A DNA stretch of 49,131 nt from Syntrophobacter sp. SbD1 (GTDB lineage: Bacteria > Desulfobacterota > Syntrophobacteria > Syntrophobacterales > Syntrophobacteraceae). Shown here piece by piece: positions 23,296 to 31,442 of the stretch (position 1 is the first letter of the stretch; each line of letters starts with the position of its first letter). The stretch covers positions 7,907 through 57,037 of the forward strand of contig OMOE01000096.1 in the NCBI GenBank assembly GCA_900290365.1. Reading direction: 5' to 3'. Position numbers and translations under genes: made by a program. The notes below the pieces were generated by a model. That model searched no databases. It was not told the origin of the DNA and saw only the letters and a list, made by a program, of their open reading frames with translations.

Positions 23296-23766
23296 ATGCA
23301 GAGAATCCCCATCACCAAGACAGGTTATGAAAAGCTTAAAAAAGAATTGAAGCGGTTGCAAAAGGAAGAGCGCCCTTCAGTCATCAAGGCTATAGAGGAA
23401 GCTCGAGCTCACGGGGATATCTCTGAGAATGCCGAGTACGAAGCAGCCAAGGACAAACAGGGAATAATCGAGGGAAAGATCCTGGATTTGACCGATAAGG
23501 TGGGGCGCTCGGAAATACACGATCTTCCGCAGGATGTAGATGGCAGAGTCATCTTTGGCTGTGTGGTGATGGTGGAAGATCTCGAAACCGGCGAGGTTAG
23601 CTCATACCGGCTGGTTGGCCCCTATGAAGCTGATGTCCTGGAGGGAACCATATCTGTTACTTCTCCAATAGGAAAAGCCCTGATCGGCCGGGAAGAGGGC
23701 GATGAAGTAAAAGTCCAGACCCCCAAAGGAATCCGAAACATCGAAATACGCGAAATCCAGCCGTAA
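23296..23766 (+). CDS. greA: Transcription elongation factor GreA
   Basis: A 156-residue factor from ATG 23296 (AAAGGAG upstream). The N-terminal coiled coil (TKTGYEKLKKELKRLQKEERPSV, then RAHGDISENAEYEAAKDKQ with the tip acidic residues) and the C-terminal FKBP-like domain (SYRLVGPYEADVLEGTISVTSPIGKALIGREEGD) are complete. It binds the RNA polymerase secondary channel and stimulates cleavage of backtracked RNA. It is transcribed alone, with the ion-transporter gene convergent 20 bases beyond its stop. Confidence 0.97.
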   Translation: MQRIPITKTGYEKLKKELKRLQKEERPSVIKAIEEARAHGDISENAEYEAAKDKQGIIEGKILDLTDKVGRSEIHDLPQDVDGRVIFGCVVMVEDLETGEVSSYRLVGPYEADVLEGTISVTSPIGKALIGREEGDEVKVQTPKGIRNIEIREIQP

Positions 23767-23785
23767 AAGGAACCGGAAAAAAATA

Positions 23786-25000
23786 TCAGTGAAGCAGCCA
23801 TAACCATCCGGCCGCCATCGCCAGTGTCGATAGTGTAACCGGCACGCCTATACGGGCGTGCATCTTCCATGATATATGAACGTCCAGTTTGGACGCCTGT
23901 TCCGCAACGATAATATTGGCAATGCTTCCGAAAAGCAGCAGGTTGCCCGCCAATGTGCTGGCCAGGGCCAGAGCGGGCCCCGCAGTGGAATGCGTGGCAA
24001 CTGGAAGCAGCAGCATGACGGCCGGGACATTGGATACCAGGTTCGAAAGCAGGACAGTGACGCCGAACAGCCAGGGTAGTGACTTCAAATGTATGCCCAA
24101 GTCCTGCAGAATGCCAAAGAACACGCTCAGCAATCCCGATGTTTCAATAACGTGGTTGACGATAAACAGACCGATAAACAGCACCAGGATCTCCCAATCG
24201 ACCAGCCGCAGGAGGTCGTGGGAGGCCATTCGCCTGCTGCTTAGCAAAGCGCCGGCCGCACACAGGGCCAAGACGTCCTGTGGCCATGAAGTGAAGAGGA
24301 ATGCCAGCACCAGGAGTGTGACAACTCCAAGTCCTTTTCCTGCCTGCCAGGTGTTAAAATGATTTTCGGAGACCTTCGGAACGGGAACCGGCCTTGTCCA
24401 TTTACCTGCTGAGCAGTAGCTTATCACCAGCCAGACGGCTATAAGCCCGGCAATGACCGGAGGGGAGGCAAGCAAGAGGTAACCCGTAAATGGAACGTGA
24501 AGTGCTTGCCCGATGAGCATGTTCTGAGGGTTGCCTATGAGCGTGGCTGCTGATCCCACATTCGCCGCGCAAGCGAGTCCGAGTAGATAGGGTATGGGGT
24601 CCAGACCTCGGCGGGCGCACCCCTCGATCAGTACCGGCGTCATAGCCAGGCAGCAGACGATATCGTTGGCGAGCACCGCTGAAAGAAGGCCGACCACTCC
24701 TACCAGGAGGGCCAGAAGTGTCCGCGGGGATACCTGCAGGCTTGCAAGACGATGTCCTAGACGGGTGTAAAACCCGCTCAGACGGAGCTGAGACGATACG
24801 ACCATAAAACCGAAGAGCAAGGAGATAGTCGGTACATTGACCGCCTCCCAGGCCGCCTCGGGGCTGATCTTATGTGTGGCGACGAGTGCAATTGCGCCCA
24901 ATAACGCCACACCCGCACGGTCCAGCGCAGACCATGGAATCCCTCCAAGCATCATTCCCGCATAGACGCCCGCAAAAACAGCGAGCACTACGGCGTCCAT
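23786..25000 (-). CDS. ArsB/CitM-type ion transporter (IT superfamily) permease
   Basis: A 404-residue membrane protein with about 11 hydrophobic segments. The repeated family signatures are seen: ANDIVCCLAMTPVLI in the first half, AANVGSAATLIGNPQNMLIG, and SNVPAVMLLLPVA in the second half, then GNLLLFGSIANIIV. This two-fold pattern with a GNPQN/T motif is that of the ArsB/NhaD/SLC13 superfamily. The substrate (anion, dicarboxylate or arsenite) cannot be decided; no ars genes are nearby. It is convergent with greA. The upstream 298-base gap to dsbD shows no gene. Confidence 0.88.
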   Translation of the reverse strand: MDAVVLAVFAGVYAGMMLGGIPWSALDRAGVALLGAIALVATHKISPEAAWEAVNVPTISLLFGFMVVSSQLRLSGFYTRLGHRLASLQVSPRTLLALLVGVVGLLSAVLANDIVCCLAMTPVLIEGCARRGLDPIPYLLGLACAANVGSAATLIGNPQNMLIGQALHVPFTGYLLLASPPVIAGLIAVWLVISYCSAGKWTRPVPVPKVSENHFNTWQAGKGLGVVTLLVLAFLFTSWPQDVLALCAAGALLSSRRMASHDLLRLVDWEILVLFIGLFIVNHVIETSGLLSVFFGILQDLGIHLKSLPWLFGVTVLLSNLVSNVPAVMLLLPVATHSTAGPALALASTLAGNLLLFGSIANIIVAEQASKLDVHISWKMHARIGVPVTLSTLAMAAGWLWLLH

Positions 25001-25298
25001 TTAATTTTACTCCACAACGAATAGTCGAAATATCTCGCTGCCTGCCCAAGACTGTCGATTTCGGACGGTGCCCGTGGCCTCCGCCGCTTTGCCCTGATAA
25101 ATAAACGGCTGCTGCGCAAGCTTCTACAAGGCTGTATACCACACGGTCGGGAGCCGTGACAAACGTATGTATTTTCTCTGGCCGAAACAAAATTTCGCCG
25201 CTGCGCTTTTTGGCCTTTAAGTGCTTACTTTCGGGATATAAAATAAGTGAAATTTCTAGCGGACGATGCGCGTGCTGTTAGAGGAATGGAAAGAATAG

Positions 25299-26642
25299 AT
25301 GAGATTAAGATGGTTGCTTGTTAGCTCTTTTTTTTCAATTTTGTTTTTTACAGGGACTGCCCATGCGGGCCATGCCGATGCCGGCGGCCTCGGCATGGTT
25401 TGGGCGATTATCTCCATTTTCCTGGGAGGAATGGCGCTCAATCTTACCCCGTGTGTCTATCCGCTCATACCCGTGACAATATCGTACTTCAGCGCCAAGT
25501 CTTTGGCCATGAAGTCTGTGGAAGGCGGGCAATCCGCGCCGGTGCAGCAAAACGGGCGCGGAGCGATTTTAATAAGCGCGCTGCTCTATACTCTGGGAAT
25601 AGCGATAACAAACTCGATGCTGGGGGTTTTCGCCGCCCTCTCGGGGCGTCTTTTGGGGACACTGCTCGAAAACCCGGCTACTCTTGTGGTGGTCTCCGTG
25701 ATCATGGTCGTTATTGCCCTGAGCATGTTCGATGTCTGGGAATTGCGGCTGCCCGCATGGATAATCGGTGCGGCTGCCAGAAACTACGCCGGTTACCTCG
25801 GAAGCCTTTTCATGGGATTGACTTTGGGCATAGTCGCCGCGCCGTGCATCGGTCCCTTTGTCGCCGGGGTCCTGATCATGGTCGCCAACAGCAGGGACCC
25901 GGTTTTCGGGTTTTGGATCTTTTTCGCCCTGAGCCTTGGAATGGGGTTTCCGCTTTTCGTCCTTGCCTTGCTTTCCGACCGCTTGACCATGCTCCCAAAA
26001 TCCGGTGAATGGATGCTCTGGGTGCGCAGAGTCATGGGGTGGGTGATGATAGGGGCGGCCGCATATTTCGTTGCCCCCATAATGCCCGAACTTGCTGCGC
26101 TGGCGCTGATTTCGGTTATTGCCCTGGCGGCAGGGATTCATCTAGGCTGGGTGGATCGAAGCGGGGCAGGGTCCGCCGCCTTTTATCGGATCAAAAAGGG
26201 CATTGGGGTCGTCTGCATCGTCGCCGCATGCGCTATCATATGGTATGCTATTCCGAGCGAGGGCGTGAAATGGACTCCCTATTCGGAAAACGCGCTGAAC
26301 GAAGCCAAGGAGTCGGGCAGGCCCGTAATCCTTGATTTCTACGCCGACTGGTGCTCCTCCTGTCGGCATATGGACAGGATGACCTTTCACGAGCACTCGA
26401 TTGTAGAGGCTGCCGCAAAAGATTTCATCATGATAAGGGTGGATCTCACCCGTTCGGATGACCGTGCAAAAGAGAGGCTGGCGCGCAGCTATGGTATTCA
26501 AGGGATACCCGCTGTCATTTTTCTAAAGCCGGGGGGCAAGGAGGTGGTAGATTTGCGAGTCATGGATGCCATGCCGCCCGGCGAGTTCCTGGCGAGGATG
26601 AACGGTTTGAGGAACAGGGCCGGGCTTGCCGTTAACAAATAG
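25299..26642 (+). CDS. DsbD-type thiol:disulfide reductase lacking the alpha domain
   Basis: A 447-residue protein. A signal peptide (FFSILFFTGTAHA) is followed at once by the membrane beta domain, with the redox Cys in NLTPCVYPLIPV and VAAPCIGPFVAG. About eight TM segments lead to a periplasmic thioredoxin-like gamma domain with WCSSC (Cys352 and Cys355) and GIQGIPAVIFLKPGG. It would carry electrons from cytoplasmic thioredoxin to periplasmic targets. Full DsbD has an extra N-terminal alpha domain of about 120 residues that is absent here, so another protein must pass the electrons on. Such short forms serve cytochrome c maturation or disulfide isomerisation. Confidence 0.9.
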   Translation: MRLRWLLVSSFFSILFFTGTAHAGHADAGGLGMVWAIISIFLGGMALNLTPCVYPLIPVTISYFSAKSLAMKSVEGGQSAPVQQNGRGAILISALLYTLGIAITNSMLGVFAALSGRLLGTLLENPATLVVVSVIMVVIALSMFDVWELRLPAWIIGAAARNYAGYLGSLFMGLTLGIVAAPCIGPFVAGVLIMVANSRDPVFGFWIFFALSLGMGFPLFVLALLSDRLTMLPKSGEWMLWVRRVMGWVMIGAAAYFVAPIMPELAALALISVIALAAGIHLGWVDRSGAGSAAFYRIKKGIGVVCIVAACAIIWYAIPSEGVKWTPYSENALNEAKESGRPVILDFYADWCSSCRHMDRMTFHEHSIVEAAAKDFIMIRVDLTRSDDRAKERLARSYGIQGIPAVIFLKPGGKEVVDLRVMDAMPPGEFLARMNGLRNRAGLAVNK

Positions 26643-26650
26643 TCCGGGGT

Positions 26651-26833
26651 TCACTCGGAGGGGACGGGGTGGTCCCTGTTAAGGCTCTTGAGAGACCCGA
26701 TAACGTCCATGACGGCCCCGGACCTTGCCATTGGTTCGTCATAACCGCGTTTGTACTGGTATTCGAGGAAAAGATCGATTGCCTTCTCCATTATTTGCTT
26801 GAGCTGTTCGGCATTGAGCAGATATTTCTCCAT
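26651..26833 (-). CDS. Small hypothetical protein
   Basis: A 60-residue protein from ATG 26833 (AAGGAAGA upstream). It is helical and charged: MEKYLLNAEQLKQIMEKAID, then LFLEYQYKRGYDEPMARSGAVMDVIGSL. No membrane segment or Cys. It is convergent with dsbD, 8 bases apart. No family recognised, but the good start and normal codon pattern suggest a real gene. Confidence 0.65.
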   Translation of the reverse strand: MEKYLLNAEQLKQIMEKAIDLFLEYQYKRGYDEPMARSGAVMDVIGSLKSLNRDHPVPSE

Positions 26834-27007
26834 ATCTTCTTCCTTGCGGCTTTCAATAGGATGTCGCAAATCGAATAACGGGATTCCTGAAATTGGTTGT
26901 CTGCTATAATATAACTCATGCTTCGCGTCCCCGTTGCATCCGTGAGCGTGACTCGGATTTTTTACGATATATCGGCGCTATGATGATATTTGAGCAGGAG
27001 TTTGACA

Positions 27008-28108
27008 ATGCCGCTTGAAAGAAAATGCAGGCTCGGAGTCCTGGTTCTGGTTGTAATCATGATGCTGGGTTTCTATGGGGCCGGTGGGTGGGGCGAAATC
27101 GATTCCAAACCGGCCGCTACCGCCTGGCTTGTGCCCTATTTTGAACTTCCAGCCAGGGCGGAGCTTTGCGGAGAGGTAGTGCCGCTCGGTTCTGCCGACG
27201 TTCGCGAAAGATTCGACCGGGAATTTACAATCGTAACGCAAAGCCATGCGCAGGTTTATTTGTGGTTGAAAAGAATGGAGCGCTATTTTCCCTGGATTGA
27301 AAAGCAACTGGCGTCCAGGGGGCTTCCTGACGATCTGAAATATGTGACCGTTGCCGAAAGTGATCTTATGGCCTCCGCTGTTTCACATTCGGGCGCGGCC
27401 GGTCCCTGGCAGTTCATGGCAAATACGGCGAGTTGCTATGGCATGGCGCAGTCCACAGCCATTGACGAGCGCTATGACTTCGAAAAATCGGCGACCGCGG
27501 CGTTTCGGTATTTGAAGGACTTGCACGATTTATTTCAGAACTGGGCCCTTGCGGTTGCGGCCTACAATTGCGGGGAGAGCCGTATTCAGACTGAAATCGT
27601 CAAACAAAGGACCAACAGCTACTATTCTCTCAAACTTCCCCTGGAAACCGAGCGCTACGTATTCAGGATACTGGCCATCAAAGAGGTTTTGAACAATCCC
27701 GAAAAATACGGTTATCACCTTCCCAAAGGGGCCGGCTATCAACCTGTCATTTTGGAAAAGGTAAAAATCCAACTTCCCGGTCCGATGCCGATTGCCGCCG
27801 CCGCCGAATCTGCCGGGGTAACTTACCGGGAGCTGAAGATGCTCAATCCCTGCTTTGTTTCCGACGTAATCCCGAAGGGTGAACTCACGGTTCGAGTTCC
27901 CGAGGGCAGGGCAAAACGGTTCGAAAAAGGAGTGGAGACATGGAAATCCACTTTCAAACCGACCCTTTTGGTGCACAAGGTTTCCAGGGGTGAGACGCTC
28001 GATTCGATCGCTCTGAAGTACAATTCGACCAGGCAGCAGATTTGCGGTTGGAACAAAATTGCCGGCAATAAAATAAAGGTCGGTCAGACCCTCAAGATTT
28101 ACAGGTAA
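27008..28108 (+). CDS. Lytic transglycosylase with LysM domain (MltD-like)
   Basis: A 366-residue envelope enzyme from ATG 27008 (CAGGAG upstream). A signal peptide (VLVLVVIMMLGFYGAGG) is followed by an SLT domain whose catalytic Glu is in TVAESDLMASAVSHSG, then AAGPWQFMANTASCYGM and VAAYNCGESR. One LysM motif closes the protein: HKVSRGETLDSIALKYNSTRQQICGWN...IKVGQTLKIYR. A weaker LysM-like stretch lies at YRELKMLNPCFVSDVIPKGE. It cleaves peptidoglycan glycan strands with formation of anhydro-muramic ends. E. coli MltD has the same order of domains. Confidence 0.92.
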   Translation: MPLERKCRLGVLVLVVIMMLGFYGAGGWGEIDSKPAATAWLVPYFELPARAELCGEVVPLGSADVRERFDREFTIVTQSHAQVYLWLKRMERYFPWIEKQLASRGLPDDLKYVTVAESDLMASAVSHSGAAGPWQFMANTASCYGMAQSTAIDERYDFEKSATAAFRYLKDLHDLFQNWALAVAAYNCGESRIQTEIVKQRTNSYYSLKLPLETERYVFRILAIKEVLNNPEKYGYHLPKGAGYQPVILEKVKIQLPGPMPIAAAAESAGVTYRELKMLNPCFVSDVIPKGELTVRVPEGRAKRFEKGVETWKSTFKPTLLVHKVSRGETLDSIALKYNSTRQQICGWNKIAGNKIKVGQTLKIYR

Positions 28109-28132
28109 AATCGGTGCCTTAAGTGCTTTTTT

Positions 28133-28224
28133 GGTCACGAAGAACACGAAGGATACACGAATCACTCGAAGGTAAATCATTTTTCTTCGTGTACCTTCGT
28201 GCCTTCTTCGTGCTCTTCGTGACC
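28133..28224. repeat. Nine-base-period inverted repeat (CACGAAG type)
   Basis: GGTCACGAAGAACACGAAGG (28133-28152) is mirrored by CCTTCTTCGTGCTCTTCGTGACC (28202-28224). Each arm is built of degenerate units about 9 bases apart (CACGAAGAA, CACGAAGGA, TACACGAAT on the left; CTTCGTGTA, CCTTCGTGC on the right). It could fold into a long hairpin after the transglycosylase gene. Confidence 0.75.
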
Positions 28225-28295
28225 CATGGCGCTTCGACGGGGGCACTGACGCCTGATAAAAGTTTATTCTCGGACTGAATTTGCGCTTGGGGTTC

Positions 28296-28324
28296 TTGAC
28301 AAGAATTTGCGGGAGAACTACGAT
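28296..28324 (+). promoter_or_regulatory. Sigma-70 promoter for the cobB-tol cluster
   Basis: TTGACA (28296-28301), 17-base spacer, TACGAT (28319-28324), 43 bases before the sirtuin start codon. It is the best sigma-70-like promoter seen in the window and probably drives the sirtuin and tol genes, which follow with no large gaps. Confidence 0.6.
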
Positions 28325-28367
28325 AACGCGCCGTCTGGGAGCAAAAGCTTAATTATTCTGGAGGAAT

Positions 28368-29123
28368 ATGGATAAATACCACAGCTTCTCCAAGCTGCTT
28401 TTGGAAAGGAGGCACGCTATAGCGCTTACCGGGGCGGGGATATCGGTGGAGAGCGGAATACCTGATTTCAGAGGCTGTAACGGGCTCTGGACCAGGTACG
28501 ACCCTTTTGAGTACGGGCATATAGATTCTTTCCGCGCCAATCCGTCAAAGGTATGGAAAATGCTTCTGGAGATGGACGCTCTGTTGGAAAGGGTCAGTCC
28601 CAACGAAGCGCATATTGCACTGGGTGAGCTCGAGAGGCTGGGAATCATAAAGATGGTCATCACTCAGAACGTCGACAGCCTGCATCAAAGGGGCGGCAGT
28701 TTCAATGTGGTCGAATTCCATGGGAACTTCCGGGGAATGCACTGCAACAGTTGTGAAAAGCGTTTTGCCCGCGAGGATATCTCACTGGAGAAGCTTCCGC
28801 CTTTATGCTCGTGCGGGGGGCCGATTCGGCCCGATGTTATCCTGTTCGGGGAGGGAATACCTCCTGATGCATATTCGCAGGCATTCGAAGCAGCGGAGCG
28901 GTGTGATTTGATCCTTGTGGTGGGCACTTCGGCAAGTGTGGCCCCCGCCTCCCAGCTTCCACTGATTGCCAAGAAGAACGGGGCCCGTGTACTGGAGATA
29001 AATCCGGTTGCCTCCGAACTGTCCGGGTGGGTAACGGATTTGCATATTATGGAACCCGCCGCAGCGGCTCTCGGCAATATTTTGAGAATAGTCAGACCTA
29101 TGCACGCAGAGGATACAAATTGA
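28368..29123 (+). CDS. cobB: NAD-dependent protein deacylase (sirtuin)
   Basis: A 251-residue sirtuin. NAD-binding motifs: LTGAGISVESGIPDFRG and ITQNVDSLHQRGG. Catalytic His: VEFHGNF. The zinc site uses four Cys: CNSCEKRF and LCSCGG. Late Rossmann motifs are VVGTSASVAPA and EINP. It removes acetyl or acyl groups from lysines using NAD. The stop codon TGA overlaps the tolQ ATG (TGATG), so translation is coupled to the Tol cluster, which is unusual for this gene. Confidence 0.95.
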   Translation: MDKYHSFSKLLLERRHAIALTGAGISVESGIPDFRGCNGLWTRYDPFEYGHIDSFRANPSKVWKMLLEMDALLERVSPNEAHIALGELERLGIIKMVITQNVDSLHQRGGSFNVVEFHGNFRGMHCNSCEKRFAREDISLEKLPPLCSCGGPIRPDVILFGEGIPPDAYSQAFEAAERCDLILVVGTSASVAPASQLPLIAKKNGARVLEINPVASELSGWVTDLHIMEPAAAALGNILRIVRPMHAEDTN

Positions 29124-29929
29124 TGTTTACGCAGTTTTTGACAGCAACAGCATACGCGGCCGACCTCGCAACGCCTTACCAGCGGTCGGGAGACAGCGTT
29201 CTGGACATGATCTTCAACGCGGGACCGATGGTAAAATTCGTGCTGTTGATCCTTATGGCTCTTTCGATTGGGTGCTGGTGCGTCATAGTGCTCAAATACC
29301 GCCTGATCCGCCGGGCAAACCGGGAATCGGGTCAATTCATATCCCTTTTCAGGCAGCGTAAGAACTATTCGGCTCTATACCGGGACAGCGAAAAACTGTC
29401 CGACAGTCATCTTGCTGAGATTTTCCGGGTGGGATACGCGGAACTGAGCAGGCTCGGGAAATCGCTTGAGACAAAGAACCTTCTGGATCTGTCTGCAAGT
29501 TCAGAAGTCCTGCTGGAAAACGTGGAACGGGCGATTAATGGCGGAATGACTTCGGAGAGGCAAAGATTGGAGCGATTTCTGCCTCTGCTCGCCACGACCG
29601 GAAGCACCGCGCCTTTTATCGGACTGTTTGGAACGGTTTGGGGGATTATGACCAGTTTCCAGCAAATCGGCATCAAGGGTGCTGCCAACCTGGCCGTTGT
29701 GGCGCCAGGAATTTCCGAGGCGCTCATTGCTACCGCCATTGGTCTGGGAGCGGCGATTCCTGCCGTTGTAGCCTATAATCATTTTTCAAACAAGATCAGG
29801 GGAATCGAAAACGAAATGAGCCAATTTTCAGCCGATTATCTCAATATGCTAAAACGCGATCTGATGCGCAAGGGCAGGCAGGAAGAAGCGGTTCCGAGCC
29901 AGGCCAATGAACCGAGGTTTGCGCTGTAG
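29123..29929 (+). CDS. tolQ: TolQ, inner-membrane proton-channel subunit
   Basis: A 268-residue MotA/TolQ/ExbB-type protein starting at ATG 29123, which shares a base with the sirtuin stop. TM1 is about residues 37-58 (VKFVLLILMALSIGCWCVIV). The family core PLLATTGSTAPFIGLFGTVWGIMTSF, then GISEALIATAIGLGAAIPAVVAYNHF, contains TM2 and TM3 with the channel Thr. With TolR it uses the proton gradient to energise TolA. ExbB is the alternative, but TolB and Pal follow. Confidence 0.94.
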   Translation: MFTQFLTATAYAADLATPYQRSGDSVLDMIFNAGPMVKFVLLILMALSIGCWCVIVLKYRLIRRANRESGQFISLFRQRKNYSALYRDSEKLSDSHLAEIFRVGYAELSRLGKSLETKNLLDLSASSEVLLENVERAINGGMTSERQRLERFLPLLATTGSTAPFIGLFGTVWGIMTSFQQIGIKGAANLAVVAPGISEALIATAIGLGAAIPAVVAYNHFSNKIRGIENEMSQFSADYLNMLKRDLMRKGRQEEAVPSQANEPRFAL

Positions 29930-29958
29930 GATTAGATCGGACAAAAGGATAGAAGCTG

Positions 29959-30402
29959 ATGCAAGCCAACGGAAACTCAAAAGGAATGGTTTCTGACATC
30001 AACGTCACCCCGCTTGTTGACGTTATGTTAGTTTTGCTCATCATATTCATGGTGACGGCGCCAATGATGACACAGGGCGTCGATGTGAAGCTGCCTGAGA
30101 GTTCAGCTCCCGCCATTGCCTCTGATGACGAGCGCCTTGTGGTCACCGTTACCATGGACCGCAAAATCTTTATCAACGACAATGTGGTGGAACTGGGCGA
30201 ATTGGAATCCAAACTGGCCGCCATTACTGAGAACCGGCAGGACCGTAAGGGAGTTTTCCTTCGAGCAGATGAGCAAATTCCATATGGATATGTAATGCAG
30301 GTCATGGGACTTATAAGACAGGCTGGAATCGATCAGATCGGGATGGTTACCGAATCGGCAAAAGAGCCTGCCAATCATCAAAAGGGCAGGGGCAAGATTT
30401 GA
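29959..30402 (+). CDS. tolR: TolR, inner-membrane partner of TolQ
   Basis: A 147-residue ExbD/TolR protein. A short cytoplasmic N-terminus, then the single TM with the proton-carrying Asp: INVTPLVDVMLVLLIIFMVTAP. The periplasmic domain holds VDVKLPESSAPA, VTMDRKIFINDNVVELGEL and the end motif VMGLIRQAGIDQIGMVTE. AAGGATAG precedes the ATG. The gap to tolQ is 29 bases. Confidence 0.94.
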   Translation: MQANGNSKGMVSDINVTPLVDVMLVLLIIFMVTAPMMTQGVDVKLPESSAPAIASDDERLVVTVTMDRKIFINDNVVELGELESKLAAITENRQDRKGVFLRADEQIPYGYVMQVMGLIRQAGIDQIGMVTESAKEPANHQKGRGKI

Positions 30403-30489
30403 TTTCAGATGCCGGAAAAAAGAAAGAACCCGATACACGAAACCTGATGCCCGCACCGCGTGGTTGCTGGTGAGTGGAGAGCGCAAAAG

Positions 30490-31431
30490 ATGGAACCCTT
30501 TGCGTTAGCTGATAAGAGAATAGCAGGCAAAGAGCTGGCGACCGGCTTAGGTGCCTCGATATTGGTTCATGTGCTCGTTTTCAGCTTCGCCTTTATCTGG
30601 GCATTGGTAATGCCTCACAAGCCCTTGCTGCCGCCCTTTTGTACGGTTAACCTGGTGTCGCTCAAAGATCTCGGGATCGGTTCGTCGGAGCCCAAGGGCA
30701 GCCCCAAAGCAGCCGAGCAGGCGGAGCCCTCCAGGAATGCGGCGAGTTCGGCCAAGGTGCATCAAAAAGCCGAACCGGTCATTCCGATAAAGCGGTTGAA
30801 GGTGGACGAGGCGGCGATAAAGCCCGAAACGCAGATCAAAAAGATCGAACCCAAAGAGGCCCCTGTTGCGCCTGAAAAGCCGCAGAGTCTTGAAGCGATA
30901 GAAAAGAACCTGGATAAGCTGATTGCGAGGCCCAAAGCTGTTCCGCAAACCTCTACGGCATCGGCGCAGCATTCTGAACCCCAGCCGAAAGCTTCGGCCC
31001 AGCCGCCGCCTGCGCCGTCCCCGGCGAAGAGCCAGCCGGGCAATGAAAAGCTGGCCAGAGGGACACCGACCGGTACGGCCGAGGGAGGAGCCAAGGGTGC
31101 GTCGCAGGGCAGCACCTTCGGGTCTCCTGAGGGGAGTGGGGCTCTTTCCGCTGCTTCGCAGCTTTATTACGAGAGGGTTAGGAACGCCATAAGGCAGGAA
31201 TTCAAACTCCCCGACCAGATTGTTGGCAATCCCGAGACAATCGCCTTAATAGTAGTCAGCAGGAATGGAGAGGTACTAAGTCTTCAGATCGAGAAATCTT
31301 CCGGAAATGGTCTGCTCGATGCTGCCGCGGTGCGAGCAATTCAAAATGCAAATATACCAGCGATGCCCGCTGTGATGGAACGCCCAAAAGAAGAGTTCAC
31401 AGTCAAATTCAACTCAAGGGGTCTATCCTGA
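30490..31431 (+). CDS. tolA: TolA/TonB-type energy transducer
   Basis: A 313-residue protein from ATG 30490 (GGAGAG 8 bases upstream; a GTG at 30460 is also in frame). An N-terminal TM (GASILVHVLVFSFAFIWALV) with the usual SxxxH pattern is followed by a Lys/Pro/Ala/Glu-rich periplasm-spanning region (about residues 60-215, with a Gly-rich end GTAEGGAKGASQGS). The C-terminal TonB/TolA domain is YYERVRNAIRQEFKLPDQ ... LIVVSRNGEVLSLQIEKSSGN ... AVRAIQNANIPAMP. It links TolQR to TolB-Pal at the outer membrane. The C-terminal domain is TonB-like, as usual outside gammaproteobacteria. Confidence 0.9.
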   Translation: MEPFALADKRIAGKELATGLGASILVHVLVFSFAFIWALVMPHKPLLPPFCTVNLVSLKDLGIGSSEPKGSPKAAEQAEPSRNAASSAKVHQKAEPVIPIKRLKVDEAAIKPETQIKKIEPKEAPVAPEKPQSLEAIEKNLDKLIARPKAVPQTSTASAQHSEPQPKASAQPPPAPSPAKSQPGNEKLARGTPTGTAEGGAKGASQGSTFGSPEGSGALSAASQLYYERVRNAIRQEFKLPDQIVGNPETIALIVVSRNGEVLSLQIEKSSGNGLLDAAAVRAIQNANIPAMPAVMERPKEEFTVKFNSRGLS

Positions 31432-31442
31432 AAGAAAGGTTT

